Assembly: GCF_000153805.1 (NCBI RefSeq)
Contig: NZ_DS022298.1
Location: forward strand, 256,616 to 320,615
Origin: Synechococcus sp. BL107
Lineage (GTDB): Bacteria; Cyanobacteriota; Cyanobacteriia; PCC-6307; Cyanobiaceae
Direction: 5' to 3'
DNA: 64,000 bases
The notes under the pieces are model-generated. The model did no database searches. It was not told the origin of the DNA and worked only from the letters and a program-made list of their open reading frames with translations. The position numbers and the translations under genes are program-made. Positions 31,505 to 41,594 of this stretch are shown piece after piece; the first letter of the stretch is position 1; every line of letters starts with the position of its first letter.

Positions 31505-32719
31505 TTACTGTTGTCGAATACTTTGGACGCTATCAGCTTGATCGACAAGCATGTCACTAAGAAGACTTATAACTCGTTTATCTCGCAATTTTAAATTAGT
31601 AGTAATGGACATTCCTGATTTCAAAGGAACTTTCATCGAATTGGAAATTAAATATGAATTTGAAAGCCTAAGCTTTACTGGGAAACGATAAAAATTCTGT
31701 TCAGTTTTGGGTTCTAGTGCATCAGCAGCGATTTGACTCACTGTAGCTGCGATATCGCCATATCTTGTAAAGGGAAATGCATCAACACGTACTTTAGCTT
31801 CTTGTCCAACTTTGATATAGCCAATATCGTTGTTAGGAACATATACTTCAGCGTATAGGCCTTTCTGAGGAACAATAGAAACAATTCTTTCGCCAGCAGA
31901 CATCACACCATCTGCGCTTGCTTGAGGGTCAAACACAATGCCTGATACTGGGGCATTGACGTTTTGGTACTGAAGTTGTAACTCAGCGGCTTTTAGTCTT
32001 GTTTCCATCTCATTAATAGATTTTGTAGAGCTTAACTGAATCTGCTCAACTTGATTATTTAATTGGTTTTGTTGTTCTAAGAGCTCACCTAATTGATTCT
32101 CAAGCTGAAAGAGTTCATCTTTTTGTTCTAAATACTGAAGACGTTGAAACCCCCCTTCTTCTACAAGGGTCTCCATTTGCTTCAGAATCATTGATTTAGT
32201 TTTAATGCGTCTTTTAAGAACTTCTACTCTGCTTAACAACATTGCCTCCTGGCTATTAATAGTAGAGACTTGAGACTTCAATTCTTTTTTCTCAATAGCA
32301 ATAACTCGTACAAGCATTTCTTGTTCTTGTTTAGCTTGACGCGTATCAAAGCGAAGTAGCAATTGGCCTTTCTGAACGTTATCTCCATCGTTAAATAAAA
32401 CTTCAGCTACCTTTCCGCCAGCTGGTGTTTTCACTTCGATAGTTCCACCAATAGATTTTAATTGGCCTTGAACAGTGACGACTTCGTCAATTCTAAAAAA
32501 GATACCAACTAATAGAGCTGTACCTCCGAGTGCCAGCATAAGCGCTGTAAGCCCTTGAGCCCAAGCTGGAGTTTGTCGAAGTACTAAAGATCTATTTCGA
32601 GCTAACCATTTATTCGCTGCATCACCGACTTGCTGCTTGACAGTGAGCTTAGATCGAACATTTGAATCATCTGCAGATGATTGAGAAGTATTTTCGGTGA
32701 TTAGGGGCTTCTTCTCCAT
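31505..32719 (-). CDS. HlyD-family membrane fusion protein (type I secretion adaptor)
   Basis: 404 residues: a cytoplasmic N-tail, one membrane helix at ~54-75 (WAQGLTALMLALGGTALLVG), a barrel/lipoyl half-motif (GGTIEVKTPAGGKVAEVLFN, then GDNVQKGQLLLRFD), long coiled coils (~110-250), the returning lipoyl half (YQNVNAPVSGIVFDPQASAD) and a C-terminal beta domain. This is the adaptor joining an ABC exporter to an outer-membrane channel. First gene of the three-gene operon. About 260 bases of AT-rich DNA separate its start from the tRNA-Gly gene on the same strand, and the operon promoter should lie there. Confidence 0.92.
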   Translation of the reverse strand: MEKKPLITENTSQSSADDSNVRSKLTVKQQVGDAANKWLARNRSLVLRQTPAWAQGLTALMLALGGTALLVGIFFRIDEVVTVQGQLKSIGGTIEVKTPAGGKVAEVLFNDGDNVQKGQLLLRFDTRQAKQEQEMLVRVIAIEKKELKSQVSTINSQEAMLLSRVEVLKRRIKTKSMILKQMETLVEEGGFQRLQYLEQKDELFQLENQLGELLEQQNQLNNQVEQIQLSSTKSINEMETRLKAAELQLQYQNVNAPVSGIVFDPQASADGVMSAGERIVSIVPQKGLYAEVYVPNNDIGYIKVGQEAKVRVDAFPFTRYGDIAATVSQIAADALEPKTEQNFYRFPVKLRLSNSYLISNSMKVPLKSGMSITTNLKLRDKRVISLLSDMLVDQADSVQSIRQQ

Positions 32720-32978
32720 TGCTTAACCACAGCTTGGCAATATCATACTTTGCTTTAAAACGAAAGCCAAGTATTGAAAGAACCTAAATATAGGATTCAC
32801 TATAAAGCATCGAGGCTTGGAAGTACAATAAAATCCATCTCGAGGAGCAACTAGGTGATGCTCTCTTCGCAAAATAAACATATTTACGCTTGTGAAACCT
32901 TGTCGATAATTACAGATTGAAGAATGCTCATTTAATTCGTACAAAAATGATTCCTAGCGAATTAATAAAAATAAATAA

Positions 32979-33050
32979 AGCGGATGAAGAGATTCGAACT
33001 CTCGACCCTCTCCTTGGCAAGGAGATGCTCTACCACTGAGCTACATCCGC
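32979..33050 (-). tRNA. tRNA-Gly (anticodon GCC)
   Basis: The minus strand reads a full cloverleaf: acceptor GCGGATG/CATCCGC, D arm GCTCAGTGGTAGAGC, anticodon arm TCTCC-TTGCCAA-GGAGA (GCC), T arm GAGAG-TTCGAAT-CTCTT and discriminator U. CCA is not encoded. It marks the right boundary of the AT-rich island, whose T1SS operon begins downstream of its 3' end. Confidence 0.97.
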
Positions 33051-33111
33051 AATCGCATGAACCCTTGGGTTCCTGTCGCTAAGCCAGCATGCACCACCAA
33101 GGTGCCTGAGG

Positions 33112-33597
33112 TCAATCCAAAGGCGGCAATGCAGCCATCAATGAACCCATTTCCAACGCCTCCAAGCCATAGGACCAGCCCAGATTGCTTTTAATACCAG
33201 CCCGCTCCAAGGCCTGTTGCATGGTGTCTGTGGTGAGCACGCCAAAGATCACAGGAATGCTGGTGTCGCGAGCAACCGCAGCGATGCCTTTACTGGCCTC
33301 CCCCACCACGACATCGAAGTGGGGTGTATCACCGCGAATGACCGCACCAAGAGTGATCACCACTTGATAGCGACCGCTTCGAGCCAGCTGCTGGCAAACC
33401 AGGGGGAGCTCAAAAGAGCCAGGCACCCAAGCCACATCGAGTTGGGAACTTGTGGACGATGTATCAACGCCATGGCGAGCCAAGCAATCAAGGCATCCGC
33501 TCAGCAACTTGGCTGTAACGAGATCATTGAAGCGGGCTACCACTACTGCGATGCGAAGACCTGCTGTATTGGTAAAACGACCTTCGAAAGTTGCCAT
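33112..33597 (-). CDS. ribH: 6,7-dimethyl-8-ribityllumazine synthase
   Basis: 161 residues from the ATG at 33597 ([10 protein letters not shown]). Family motifs: [17 protein letters not shown], then [13 protein letters not shown], then [14 protein letters not shown] with the catalytic His region, and [12 protein letters not shown]. It makes lumazine, the riboflavin precursor, in the penultimate step of riboflavin synthesis. It follows psbZ by 7 bases on the same strand, and this psbZ-ribH pairing is typical of marine Synechococcus. A start at 33714 would overlap psbZ and is rejected. Confidence 0.96.
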   Translation of the reverse strand: MATFEGRFTNTAGLRIAVVVARFNDLVTAKLLSGCLDCLARHGVDTSSTSSQLDVAWVPGSFELPLVCQQLARSGRYQVVITLGAVIRGDTPHFDVVVGEASKGIAAVARDTSIPVIFGVLTTDTMQQALERAGIKSNLGWSYGLEALEMGSLMAALPPLD

Positions 33598-33604
33598 ATG
33601 GGTT

Positions 33605-33793
33605 TTAAACGACGAAGAAGCTGACACCCCAGTTGAGTAGAACCAGAGCAACCCAGGCTGCACTACCCAAAAGAATAAGGCGATTGGAGCGACCGCTGTC
33701 TTCGTTCGAAGCAAACAGCACTGGCACTGCGACGATCAACGCGAAAGAAACCACCACAAGGGCCAGAACGGTGAGAGTGTTAAGGAACTGCAT
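33605..33793 (-). CDS. psbZ: Photosystem II protein PsbZ (Ycf9)
   Basis: 62 residues: [20 protein letters not shown], then a polar loop ([12 protein letters not shown]), then a second membrane helix ([20 protein letters not shown]). The length and the two-helix hairpin with this loop are those of PsbZ, a PSII core subunit at the CP43 side that affects antenna coupling. It lies within a longer ORF reaching 33976, whose extra N-terminus is unlike the family. The upstream 71 bases to the divergent glycosyltransferase gene must hold its promoter. Confidence 0.96.
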   Translation of the reverse strand: MQFLNTLTVLALVVVSFALIVAVPVLFASNEDSGRSNRLILLGSAAWVALVLLNWGVSFFVV

Positions 33794-33864
33794 GGATCGG
33801 CGGGACGTTTGATAATTGTCACACGAAGAGACGATCCCCTGGTGGAAGAGAGACCAGCCGTCAT

Positions 33865-34674
33865 ATGAGCAAGCAGCCCAAGGTGAGCTTTCTAATCCCC
33901 GCCAAGAACAGGCCCCACGAACTGAAAGCAGCGCTAGGGAGCTGCCTTGCACAAAGCTTTGAGGATTGGGAAGCACTTGTGGTGGATGACCACAGCGATT
34001 CCAGCGACCTTGCTTCCGTAGTGAACGCGTTTCAAGATGATCGGCTGAGATTTCACCGATTGGACGACCTCAACCGTGGGGTATCAAGCGCGCGCAATCA
34101 GGCCATTGCCATGGCCCAGAGTGACCGTTTCATCACCCTCGATAGCGACGACCTCAACCATCCCCACCGGGCTGCACGCTGCTTTCAGCTGCTCAATCCC
34201 AGCAACCCAGCACTGATTTACACACGCGTGCGTTTGTTCAGCAGTGCTCGACCTGAAGGACGACCCAAACCTGTTCTTCAACCCTTCTCATCCGCACTCT
34301 TTGAGATGGTGAATTTCATCACCAACCCTGGGACTGCTTTTACCCGCAAGGCATTTGAGGCCGCAGGCGAAGGATTCCGTCCGGACTTAACCATGGCTGA
34401 GGACTATGACCTGTATCTCCGAATGGCACGCACTGGAGTGAATATCCAAGCGGTGGACGAAGAGCACGTGAGTTACCGCAAGCACGCCCAAGCAACGACA
34501 GCCAACCGCGATGCAGACCTACATGCAGCGATCATGCGCGTGCGTGCACTCAATAAAGTCACTCCATTTCCCCTCGAGGCCATCCGTGCCCATGCTCTAC
34601 CTGAGCTAAGCAGCAATCTGCTGAATGATGCCGCGCAGCGTGCGCTCTGGACCGATGACCGCTGGACAACCTGA
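33865..34674 (+). CDS. Glycosyltransferase family 2
   Basis: 269 residues. VSFLIPAKNRPHELKAALGS and VVDDHSDSSDLA form the UDP-sugar-binding half. ITLDSDDLNHPHRA is the DxD motif, and DLTMAEDYDLYLRMARTG the catalytic ED segment. A soluble inverting GT-A enzyme. A sulfotransferase-like gene follows after five bases, so the two are surely co-transcribed. Base composition is near core, unlike the island to the left. Confidence 0.9.
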   Translation: MSKQPKVSFLIPAKNRPHELKAALGSCLAQSFEDWEALVVDDHSDSSDLASVVNAFQDDRLRFHRLDDLNRGVSSARNQAIAMAQSDRFITLDSDDLNHPHRAARCFQLLNPSNPALIYTRVRLFSSARPEGRPKPVLQPFSSALFEMVNFITNPGTAFTRKAFEAAGEGFRPDLTMAEDYDLYLRMARTGVNIQAVDEEHVSYRKHAQATTANRDADLHAAIMRVRALNKVTPFPLEAIRAHALPELSSNLLNDAAQRALWTDDRWTT

Positions 34675-34679
34675 AACCG

Positions 34680-35300
34680 ATGTCCTCAACGCCTCGCCTC
34701 TTTCTGATCGGTTTCAACAAATGTGGAACCACCTCCTTCCACGACTATTTCAAAGCCAACAAAATTTCTTCAGTGCACTGGCGCGCCAACACCCTCGCCC
34801 TTGCCCTGCACAAAAACAAAGCAGAAGGCTTACCGCTGCTCACAGGGGTCGAGCAATGGACGGCTTACACCGACATGATTTGCATCCCAGGATCCCCTTG
34901 GGGCGAAAGCAACAGCACGAACGCACCGCTGATTGAAGGCTGCCGCTGGTTCAAGGCCTTGCATCGCGGTTACCCCGATGCACTCTTCATCCTCAACACC
35001 CGAGATCCATTCCATTGGGTGCGGTCTCGGCTAAAGCACGACGAGGGAAAATTTGCCGAGGCTTATCTGAAAGCCTTAGCCCCCCAGGGGGTCCGCAACC
35101 GTCGACAGTTGAAACAACGCTGGCTGCACGACTGGTATGAACACCACGCGGAGGTGATGACTTACTTCCAAACCCATGCCCCCACACAACTTCTGGTGTT
35201 TCACATCAGCGAAAGCTCAGAACGACAGCTCAACCGTTTCCTCATGCCTCATTTCGACATCGAGGCGGGACACTTTCCCCATCACCACAAATCGGCATAA
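34680..35300 (+). CDS. Sulfotransferase-like protein
   Basis: 206 residues. LFLIGFNKCGTTSFHDYF is the P-loop and ILNTRDPFHWVRSRL the 3'-phosphate site. FNKCGTxS with NTRDPxxW is found in a bacterial subgroup of sulfotransferases including ones near surface-polysaccharide genes. The acceptor is unknown. Coupled to the upstream glycosyltransferase, which suggests glycan sulfation. The 3' end overlaps the convergent GT8-like gene by 19 bases. Confidence 0.78.
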   Translation: MSSTPRLFLIGFNKCGTTSFHDYFKANKISSVHWRANTLALALHKNKAEGLPLLTGVEQWTAYTDMICIPGSPWGESNSTNAPLIEGCRWFKALHRGYPDALFILNTRDPFHWVRSRLKHDEGKFAEAYLKALAPQGVRNRRQLKQRWLHDWYEHHAEVMTYFQTHAPTQLLVFHISESSERQLNRFLMPHFDIEAGHFPHHHKSA

Positions 35301-36127
35301 AGCGGTAGCTGGGGCAAAGACACCTGTTGAGACAAGCCCTGCTGCAACATCAACCAATAGCGATCCGGTTTCTCCAACCGTTCGGGCGGCAGACGATCTG
35401 GAATGGCACCGGCGGAGAGATGCACGATGGCCTTCTTGTCTCGAACATCTGGCAGGCAATAGGCCATGGGATTACTGGCGACGTCGTGCCATGGAGAGCT
35501 GCTTTGGCGTGCACGCATCCAGCTCAAGACGTTGTATTGACCCGGGAGGAACTGAACCTGCCCTGACAACAGGGCATTTAAAGAGCACTGTTCACGAAAG
35601 CGGCATAGAGCTTCATGCTGCAGGTAGTAGTCGACCACCTGCTCCGGGAGCAGCACCTCATTGAGCGAAACGCTGTCAAACAGCAGGATGCCTGCATTGA
35701 AGTAGTGATACGGCCCCTCCAATCCGAGCACCAAGGTTCGATCAGGCATTGGCCGGCCATGGGAACAGGCGGCCAATGGAGTGGTTCCGCCGAGCGGAAG
35801 TTGCTCCAAAGTCTCCAAGCCCGCAACACAGAGCGTGTCGGCATCGACGTAGAGATATCGGCCCGGCTCACGCTGTTGGAGAGCTTCGATGCAGAAGAAA
35901 TAGGGCTGCAGATCAGCCGGCAAACGGTGCAAGGCCGACTCAGTGGCGATCCTCTGATGGCGACAAGGACACTCAAAAGAAGCAGCAATTCCCTCCAGCT
36001 GGTGCATGCGCTGGTCTGCTGGTGTCACCAACACCACGGAGCTGAAGCGGTGGTGCAACAAATAGGAGGTCAACGCCACTGCGGCCAGCGGCTCAAAGCC
36101 CTGATCAAGGGCTAGCAACAGATGCAT
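35282..36127 (-). CDS. Glycosyltransferase family 8-like
   Basis: 281 residues from the ATG at 36127 ([16 protein letters not shown]). [14 protein letters not shown] is the DxD motif. [13 protein letters not shown] is the FNxG segment. [20 protein letters not shown] is the D/EQ-x-LN-x-L motif of GT8 retaining transferases. The C-terminal IVHLSAG resembles the usual HxxG UDP-binding end. It completes a three-gene glycan group with the convergent glycosyltransferase and sulfotransferase. Confidence 0.82.
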   Translation of the reverse strand: MHLLLALDQGFEPLAAVALTSYLLHHRFSSVVLVTPADQRMHQLEGIAASFECPCRHQRIATESALHRLPADLQPYFFCIEALQQREPGRYLYVDADTLCVAGLETLEQLPLGGTTPLAACSHGRPMPDRTLVLGLEGPYHYFNAGILLFDSVSLNEVLLPEQVVDYYLQHEALCRFREQCSLNALLSGQVQFLPGQYNVLSWMRARQSSSPWHDVASNPMAYCLPDVRDKKAIVHLSAGAIPDRLPPERLEKPDRYWLMLQQGLSQQVSLPQLPLYADLW

Positions 36128-36169
36128 GCAAGCGACGACAACCCCCGTATTCTCGGACCAATCGCAAAC

Positions 36170-38905
36170 ATGCCCTTGGCCAAACAGGATCCCCTGACCC
36201 TGCAGGGCAGCTTGTTTGGCGCGCCGGAACTTGCAGAGCATTCAGCCCAGAACGAACCGCCAAAGCGGAAACAAACCGATGCGGACATCAACAATCAAGA
36301 CCTCACCGATCAAGACCTGAGCGACGACGCTCTAGCGCGCCCTCGCCGTAAGACCAGCAGCTCAAAACCATCTGCAGAGCTGACTCAAGACGATGAAATT
36401 GATAAAACCAAGCCCGAAGACAACAGCACCGACGTACCAGCCTGGGCCCACCACAGCCAATTGGAGCCAGAGCAGCTCACGCCAGTGCTGCGCCACTACG
36501 TAGAACTGAAGATGGCACACCCGGAACGGGTGCTGCTGTATCGGCTGGGCGACTTTTTTGAATGCTTCTTTGAAGACGCAATCACCCTGTCGAGGGAGCT
36601 GGAGCTCACCCTCACTGGGAAAGATGCAGGCAAAGCGATCGGGCGCGTGCCGATGGCCGGCATTCCCCATCACGCCGCCGAGCGCTACTGCAGCGATTTG
36701 ATTCGCCTCGGGCATTCCGTGGCCCTCTGCGATCAGCTCGAAACCACCCCGGCCAAAGGCGCCCTGCTGAAGCGGGGCATCACCCGCGTGCTCACCCCCG
36801 GCACGGTGCTCGAAGAAGGCATGCTCAGTGCCCGACGCAACAACTGGCTTGCCGCGGTGGTGGTGGAGCCGGCTAACAAACACCAACCCTTCCGCTGGGG
36901 ACTCGCCCAGGCTGATGTGAGCACCGGCGATGTGCAGGTGTTGCAGCGGGAGGGCAGTGATGGCCTTCATCAACACCTGGCGCAACTGCAGGCCTCCGAA
37001 CTGCTTTGGAGTGGCGACGATCCAGCGCCGGCCTGGTGCCCGGATCGTGTCGGACTCACGCCGATGAGCAGCACACCCTTCAGCCGCCCCGAAGCGGAAG
37101 CTGCGTTGCTGGAGCATTACAACTTGGCGAGCCTCGATGGAATCGGCCTACCGGACGTACCGCTCGCCCTGCAGGCAATCGGGGGATTACTTCAATACGT
37201 CGGCGACACCCAACCGCTTGAGGACAACGCCTGGGTTCCCCTGGACGTGCCCGCCATCGTGCACAGCGGAGACACGCTGGTGCTGGATGCCCAAACCCGC
37301 CGCAATCTGGAACTCACCTCCACCCAGCGGGATGGACTACTGCAAGGGTCGTTGCTCTGGGCCATCGACCGCACCCTCACCGCCATGGGCGGCCGTTGCC
37401 TACGCCGCTGGATCGAAGCCCCACTGATGGATCGTGCTGCGATCCAGCAACGCCAAACCGTGGTGAGCAGCCTTGTGAAGAAAAGGCCCCTGCGCCAAAT
37501 GCTGCGCCGACTGCTACGCCCCATGGGGGATCTCGAACGATTGGCAGGACGCGCTGGAGCTGGCCATGCCGGCGCCCGCGATCTGGTCGCCATCGCCGAT
37601 GGGCTGGAACGAATTCCAAAACTGGCCGGTCAACTCAAAGGCCAGCTCACAGATGGGCCTGCATGGCTCAACGCGCTGTTTGATCCGCAACCACAGCTGC
37701 AGGACCTCGCCGCAAGCGTGAGTCACACCCTTATGGAGGCGCCGCCGCTCTCTCTCAGTGAAGGGGGTCTGATTCACGACGGCGTCGACCCCTTGCTGGA
37801 CGGCCTCCGCAACCAACTCGATGACCAAGACGCCTGGCTCGCTCAACAGGAACAACAGGAGCGACAGATGAGCGGGATCAGCACCCTGAGGCTGCAACAC
37901 CACCGCACCTTCGGCTACTTCCTCGCCGTGAGCAAAGCCAAGGCAGCAACGGTGCCAGACCACTGGATCCGACGACAAACGTTGGCTAACGAAGAACGCT
38001 TCATCACCCCCGATCTGAAAGAGCGGGAGGGACGCATTTTCCAATTGCGCTCCCGTGCCTGCCAACGCGAGTACGAGCTGTTCGTGCAACTGCGGGAGCA
38101 GGTGGGAGCCATGGCCACGTCCATCCGTGAAGCCGCCAGAGCCGTGGCCGGCCTCGATGCCCTCGCTGGCCTGGCGGACGTGGCCGCCACAAGCAACTTT
38201 GCTGCGCCCGAACTCACCAACAGCCGTGAGCTGACTCTCTCGGCAGCTCGGCATCCCGTGGTGGAACAGCTCCTCGTAGAAACCCCCTTTACCCCAAACG
38301 ATGTAGCCCTGGGGAATGGCACCGATTTAGTCGTGCTCACTGGGCCGAATGCCAGTGGCAAAAGCTGTTATCTACGCCAAATCGGTCTAATCCAACTGCT
38401 GGCTCAAATCGGCAGCTGGGTGCCCGCCAGACAAGCGCGCGTCGGCATTGCTGATCGCATCTTCACCCGGGTTGGCGCCGTCGATGATCTTGCCGCTGGC
38501 CAATCCACCTTCATGGTGGAGATGGCTGAAACCGCCAACATCCTGCATCACGCCACAGAACGCTCCTTAGTGCTGCTCGATGAGATCGGCCGGGGTACCG
38601 CCACCTTCGATGGCCTCTCGATCGCTTGGGCCGTGAGTGAGCATCTCGCCGGTGATCTACAAAGCCGCAGCGTGTTTGCCACGCACTATCACGAGCTCAA
38701 TGCCTTGGCTGGTGAACGCGAAAATGTGGCCAATTTTCAAGTCTTGGTGGAAGAAACCGGAGACGACCTGCTGTTCTTGCACCAAGTGCACCCCGGTGGC
38801 GCCAGCCGCAGCTATGGCATAGAAGCGGCACGACTTGCAGGAGTACCGGTTGCAGTGGTGCAGCGGGCCCGGCAGGTGCTCGATCAACTCGGGGCTGAGG
38901 CCTGA
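36170..38905 (+). CDS. mutS: DNA mismatch repair protein MutS
   Basis: 911 residues if started at the ATG at 36170 (MPLAKQDP); a start at 36122 would overlap the divergent GT8 gene. Domain I begins only near residue 105 ([16 protein letters not shown], the mismatch-contacting Phe region). Before it lies a charged, probably disordered extension starting with LTLQGSLFG, which looks like a beta-clamp-binding motif. The core and clamp domains follow. The ATPase has Walker [16 protein letters not shown], then [15 protein letters not shown] and [14 protein letters not shown]. It recognises mismatches. No mutL is nearby. Confidence 0.96.
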   Translation: MPLAKQDPLTLQGSLFGAPELAEHSAQNEPPKRKQTDADINNQDLTDQDLSDDALARPRRKTSSSKPSAELTQDDEIDKTKPEDNSTDVPAWAHHSQLEPEQLTPVLRHYVELKMAHPERVLLYRLGDFFECFFEDAITLSRELELTLTGKDAGKAIGRVPMAGIPHHAAERYCSDLIRLGHSVALCDQLETTPAKGALLKRGITRVLTPGTVLEEGMLSARRNNWLAAVVVEPANKHQPFRWGLAQADVSTGDVQVLQREGSDGLHQHLAQLQASELLWSGDDPAPAWCPDRVGLTPMSSTPFSRPEAEAALLEHYNLASLDGIGLPDVPLALQAIGGLLQYVGDTQPLEDNAWVPLDVPAIVHSGDTLVLDAQTRRNLELTSTQRDGLLQGSLLWAIDRTLTAMGGRCLRRWIEAPLMDRAAIQQRQTVVSSLVKKRPLRQMLRRLLRPMGDLERLAGRAGAGHAGARDLVAIADGLERIPKLAGQLKGQLTDGPAWLNALFDPQPQLQDLAASVSHTLMEAPPLSLSEGGLIHDGVDPLLDGLRNQLDDQDAWLAQQEQQERQMSGISTLRLQHHRTFGYFLAVSKAKAATVPDHWIRRQTLANEERFITPDLKEREGRIFQLRSRACQREYELFVQLREQVGAMATSIREAARAVAGLDALAGLADVAATSNFAAPELTNSRELTLSAARHPVVEQLLVETPFTPNDVALGNGTDLVVLTGPNASGKSCYLRQIGLIQLLAQIGSWVPARQARVGIADRIFTRVGAVDDLAAGQSTFMVEMAETANILHHATERSLVLLDEIGRGTATFDGLSIAWAVSEHLAGDLQSRSVFATHYHELNALAGERENVANFQVLVEETGDDLLFLHQVHPGGASRSYGIEAARLAGVPVAVVQRARQVLDQLGAEA

Positions 38906-38993
38906 GCAAGCAGAGAATCTCAACTCACCACAACGCCATCAAACCATCGGTTTTCAAACGGCATTGGCCACTTGAAACCTCTCTAGGGGCAAG

Positions 38994-39473
38994 ATGAAAG
39001 ACCCTGGAGATCGGCACGTGCCCCCAATCCGGTTGGTTCACCACGCACCAGGTGCCCCCGGCCTGCGTTTCCTTGGACTAGGACCAAATTTCATCCCAGC
39101 CCGCGCTCTGCTCAAACTGCAGCGTTTGTTCGATCGCCATGCCGTCTGGGCCCGCGGCAGAAGCTTCGCTCAGTTGCGCAGACTGCTATCGGGTAGTGAT
39201 GCGGTGGTGAGCCTCTGGCGTGGAAAGCGACTCGTCGGCTTCGGGCGAGCCACCTCAGACGGCTTCAGCCGGGCCGTGCTTTGGGACATTGTCGTGGCCG
39301 GTGATCTGCACGGTCATGGCCTCGGGCGCCGCGTCGTTCTTGAGCTGCTTCATGCCCCGGCCGTGGTGGGCGTCGAGCGCGTGTATTTAATGACCACCCA
39401 CAGTGCAGGCTTCTACCGCCAACTGGGCTTCAAGGATGCGGACCCACAGCAGTTAATGCTGCTTCGTCACTGA
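38994..39473 (+). CDS. GNAT family N-acetyltransferase
   Basis: 159 residues. LVGFGRATSDGFSRAVLWDI, then HGHGLGRRVVLELL is the acetyl-CoA pyrophosphate-binding (Q/R-x-x-G-x-G) motif. VERVYLMTTHSAGFYRQLGF is the C-terminal GNAT strand-helix with the Tyr. The acceptor cannot be inferred. A GTG at about 39018 is a possible later start. Ends 10 bases from the convergent uvrB. Confidence 0.85.
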   Translation: MKDPGDRHVPPIRLVHHAPGAPGLRFLGLGPNFIPARALLKLQRLFDRHAVWARGRSFAQLRRLLSGSDAVVSLWRGKRLVGFGRATSDGFSRAVLWDIVVAGDLHGHGLGRRVVLELLHAPAVVGVERVYLMTTHSAGFYRQLGFKDADPQQLMLLRH

Positions 39474-39483
39474 ACGCCGAAAA

Positions 39484-41523
39484 TCAACGACTTCCCGCCA
39501 TCTTTTGGCGCAGCTGCTTCACCCGATCGCGCAGGTTGGCTGCCTCTTCAAAGTCGAGCTTCTTGGCAGCATCTTTCATCTTGCTTTCGAGTTGATCGAT
39601 CAGCTCCGGCAAGGCCTCGAGCGCCAAGCCCGCATCGGCGTCGTTCTCCAAGGCGCGAACCGCTTTTCCTGCCACCTCCACAAGATCGGCATCGGGGCCG
39701 TCTTGCTTCAACTTCCTGGATAGTTCTAAGAAGCTCAAAATTGAGTTACTCGCCTTCTTCCCTGCAGCCGTGGGCACGATGTTGTGCTCCTCGTTGTAAG
39801 TCTGCTGGATCTTGCGCCGTTTCTCGGTGACATCAATCGCCTTGAGCATCGAATCGGTCATGTTTTCGGCGTAGAGCAGCGCCTTTCCCTCCACATGGCG
39901 CGCCGCCCGACCAATCGTCTGAATCAGGGAACGCTCCGCCCGCAGGAAGCCCTCCTTATCGGCATCCAAAATTGCCACCAACGACACCTCGGGGAGATCC
40001 AAGCCCTCCCGCAGCAGGTTCACCCCCACCAGCACGTCGTATTCGCCGAGCCGCAAATCTTGGATGATCTCGATGCGCTCAATCGAGTGAATCTCGGAGT
40101 GGAGATAGCGAACACGGGTTCCGTTCTCGGCCAAATAATCGGTGAGATCTTCTGCCATCCGCTTGGTGAGGGTGGTCACCAACACCCGCTGATTCTTGGC
40201 AGCACGATCCCGAATTTCGCCCAATAAATCATCCACCTGGCCGGTGGTGGGGCGCACCTCAATCAACGGATCCAGCACCCCAGTGGGACGTATCACCTGT
40301 TGCGCCACTTGACCGGTGCTCACCTCCAATTCCCAATTGCCTGGCGTTGCACTCACAAACACTGTTTGGCGGGCTTTCTCCCAAAACTCTGCGCCCTTCA
40401 ACGGCCGGTTATCGGCGGCACTGGGCAAACGAAAGCCGTGGTCGACCAACACCTTTTTTCGGGCCTGATCGCCGTTGTACATCGCCTGCAATTGCGAACA
40501 GGTGACGTGGCTTTCATCCACGATCAACAGCCAATCATCGGGGAAGTAATCAATCAGGCATTCGGGCGGTGTGCCCGCCTCTCGACCCGCCAGATGCCGG
40601 GCGTAGTTCTCCACGCCATTGCAATAGCCAACCTGGTCGAGCATCTCCAGGTCGTATTTGGTGCGCTGCTCAAGCCGCTGCGCCTCGAGCAACTTGCCTT
40701 CACCATTCAAAAAATCAAGCCGATCTCTCAGTTCCGTCCGAATCGCCTTGATCGCATCATCCAGGCGATCTTTCGGCGTCACGAAGTGCTTCGCCGGGTA
40801 GATGTTCACCTCTTCGAGGCTTTGCAATATTTCCCCGGTAGTGGGGTCGACGTAGCGGATTGCCTCCACCTCATCGCCAAACAATTCAATGCGCACCAAC
40901 CGGTCGTCGTAGGCGGGGCCGATCTCCAGCACATCCCCCTTCATCCGAAAGCGGCCCCGGGCTATTTCGGTGTCGTTGCGGCTGTACTGGTTGTTCACCA
41001 GCTCCCGCAGCTGGCCGCGAATGTTGAGGGTGGCACCCACCTCAAATTTCACCGCCGCCTTGAGGTATTCACTCGGAATCCCCAGGCCATAAATGCAACT
41101 AATCGAGGCAACCACGATCACATCGCGTCGCTCAAATAAGGAGCGGGTGGCGGAGTGACGCAGCATGTCGATCTCTTCGTTGATCGACGCGGTTTTGGCG
41201 ATATAGGTATCGCTAACCGGAACGTAGGCCTCCGGTTGGTAGTAGTCGTAGTACGAAATGAAGTACTCAACGGCGTTCTCGGGGAAGAACTCCCGCAGCT
41301 CATTGCAAAGCTGAGCCGCCAATGTCTTGTTATGGGCCAACACCAGGGCTGGTCGCCCGGTCTGGGCGATCACGTTGGCCATCGTGAAGGTTTTGCCCGT
41401 GCCCGTCGCGCCAAGCAGGGTCTGATAGCGCTCGCCACCATTCACCCCATCCACCAGTTGGGTGATCGCCGTGGGTTGGTCCCCTTTCGGGGAATAGGGC
41501 GCCGTGAGATCGAAGGCGGGCAT
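39484..41523 (-). CDS. uvrB: Excinuclease ABC subunit B
   Basis: 679 residues. [16 protein letters not shown] is Walker [15 protein letters not shown] the damage-probing beta-hairpin, [10 protein letters not shown] the DEAD-type box, then [18 protein letters not shown] and [13 protein letters not shown] as helicase motifs V and VI. The C-terminal [17 protein letters not shown] is the UVR domain that binds UvrC. It is part of nucleotide excision repair with UvrA/UvrC. Confidence 0.98.
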   Translation of the reverse strand: MPAFDLTAPYSPKGDQPTAITQLVDGVNGGERYQTLLGATGTGKTFTMANVIAQTGRPALVLAHNKTLAAQLCNELREFFPENAVEYFISYYDYYQPEAYVPVSDTYIAKTASINEEIDMLRHSATRSLFERRDVIVVASISCIYGLGIPSEYLKAAVKFEVGATLNIRGQLRELVNNQYSRNDTEIARGRFRMKGDVLEIGPAYDDRLVRIELFGDEVEAIRYVDPTTGEILQSLEEVNIYPAKHFVTPKDRLDDAIKAIRTELRDRLDFLNGEGKLLEAQRLEQRTKYDLEMLDQVGYCNGVENYARHLAGREAGTPPECLIDYFPDDWLLIVDESHVTCSQLQAMYNGDQARKKVLVDHGFRLPSAADNRPLKGAEFWEKARQTVFVSATPGNWELEVSTGQVAQQVIRPTGVLDPLIEVRPTTGQVDDLLGEIRDRAAKNQRVLVTTLTKRMAEDLTDYLAENGTRVRYLHSEIHSIERIEIIQDLRLGEYDVLVGVNLLREGLDLPEVSLVAILDADKEGFLRAERSLIQTIGRAARHVEGKALLYAENMTDSMLKAIDVTEKRRKIQQTYNEEHNIVPTAAGKKASNSILSFLELSRKLKQDGPDADLVEVAGKAVRALENDADAGLALEALPELIDQLESKMKDAAKKLDFEEAANLRDRVKQLRQKMAGSR

Positions 41524-41594
41524 GAACGGGCGAGCCTTAATGCCGGCTGGTCAGGTTAAAGCCACCAACAGGGGCATGGTGGTTCAAACGACCC

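Noticed and set aside
32723-32944. 73-residue ORF between hlyD and tRNA-Gly
   Set aside because: No recognisable motif or ribosome-binding site, low-complexity AT-rich origin, and it occupies the likely promoter region of the secretion operon.
33112-33714. Longer ribH with a 39-residue N-terminal extension
   Set aside because: The extension overlaps psbZ in another frame and is not part of lumazine synthases; the ATG at 33597 gives the family length.
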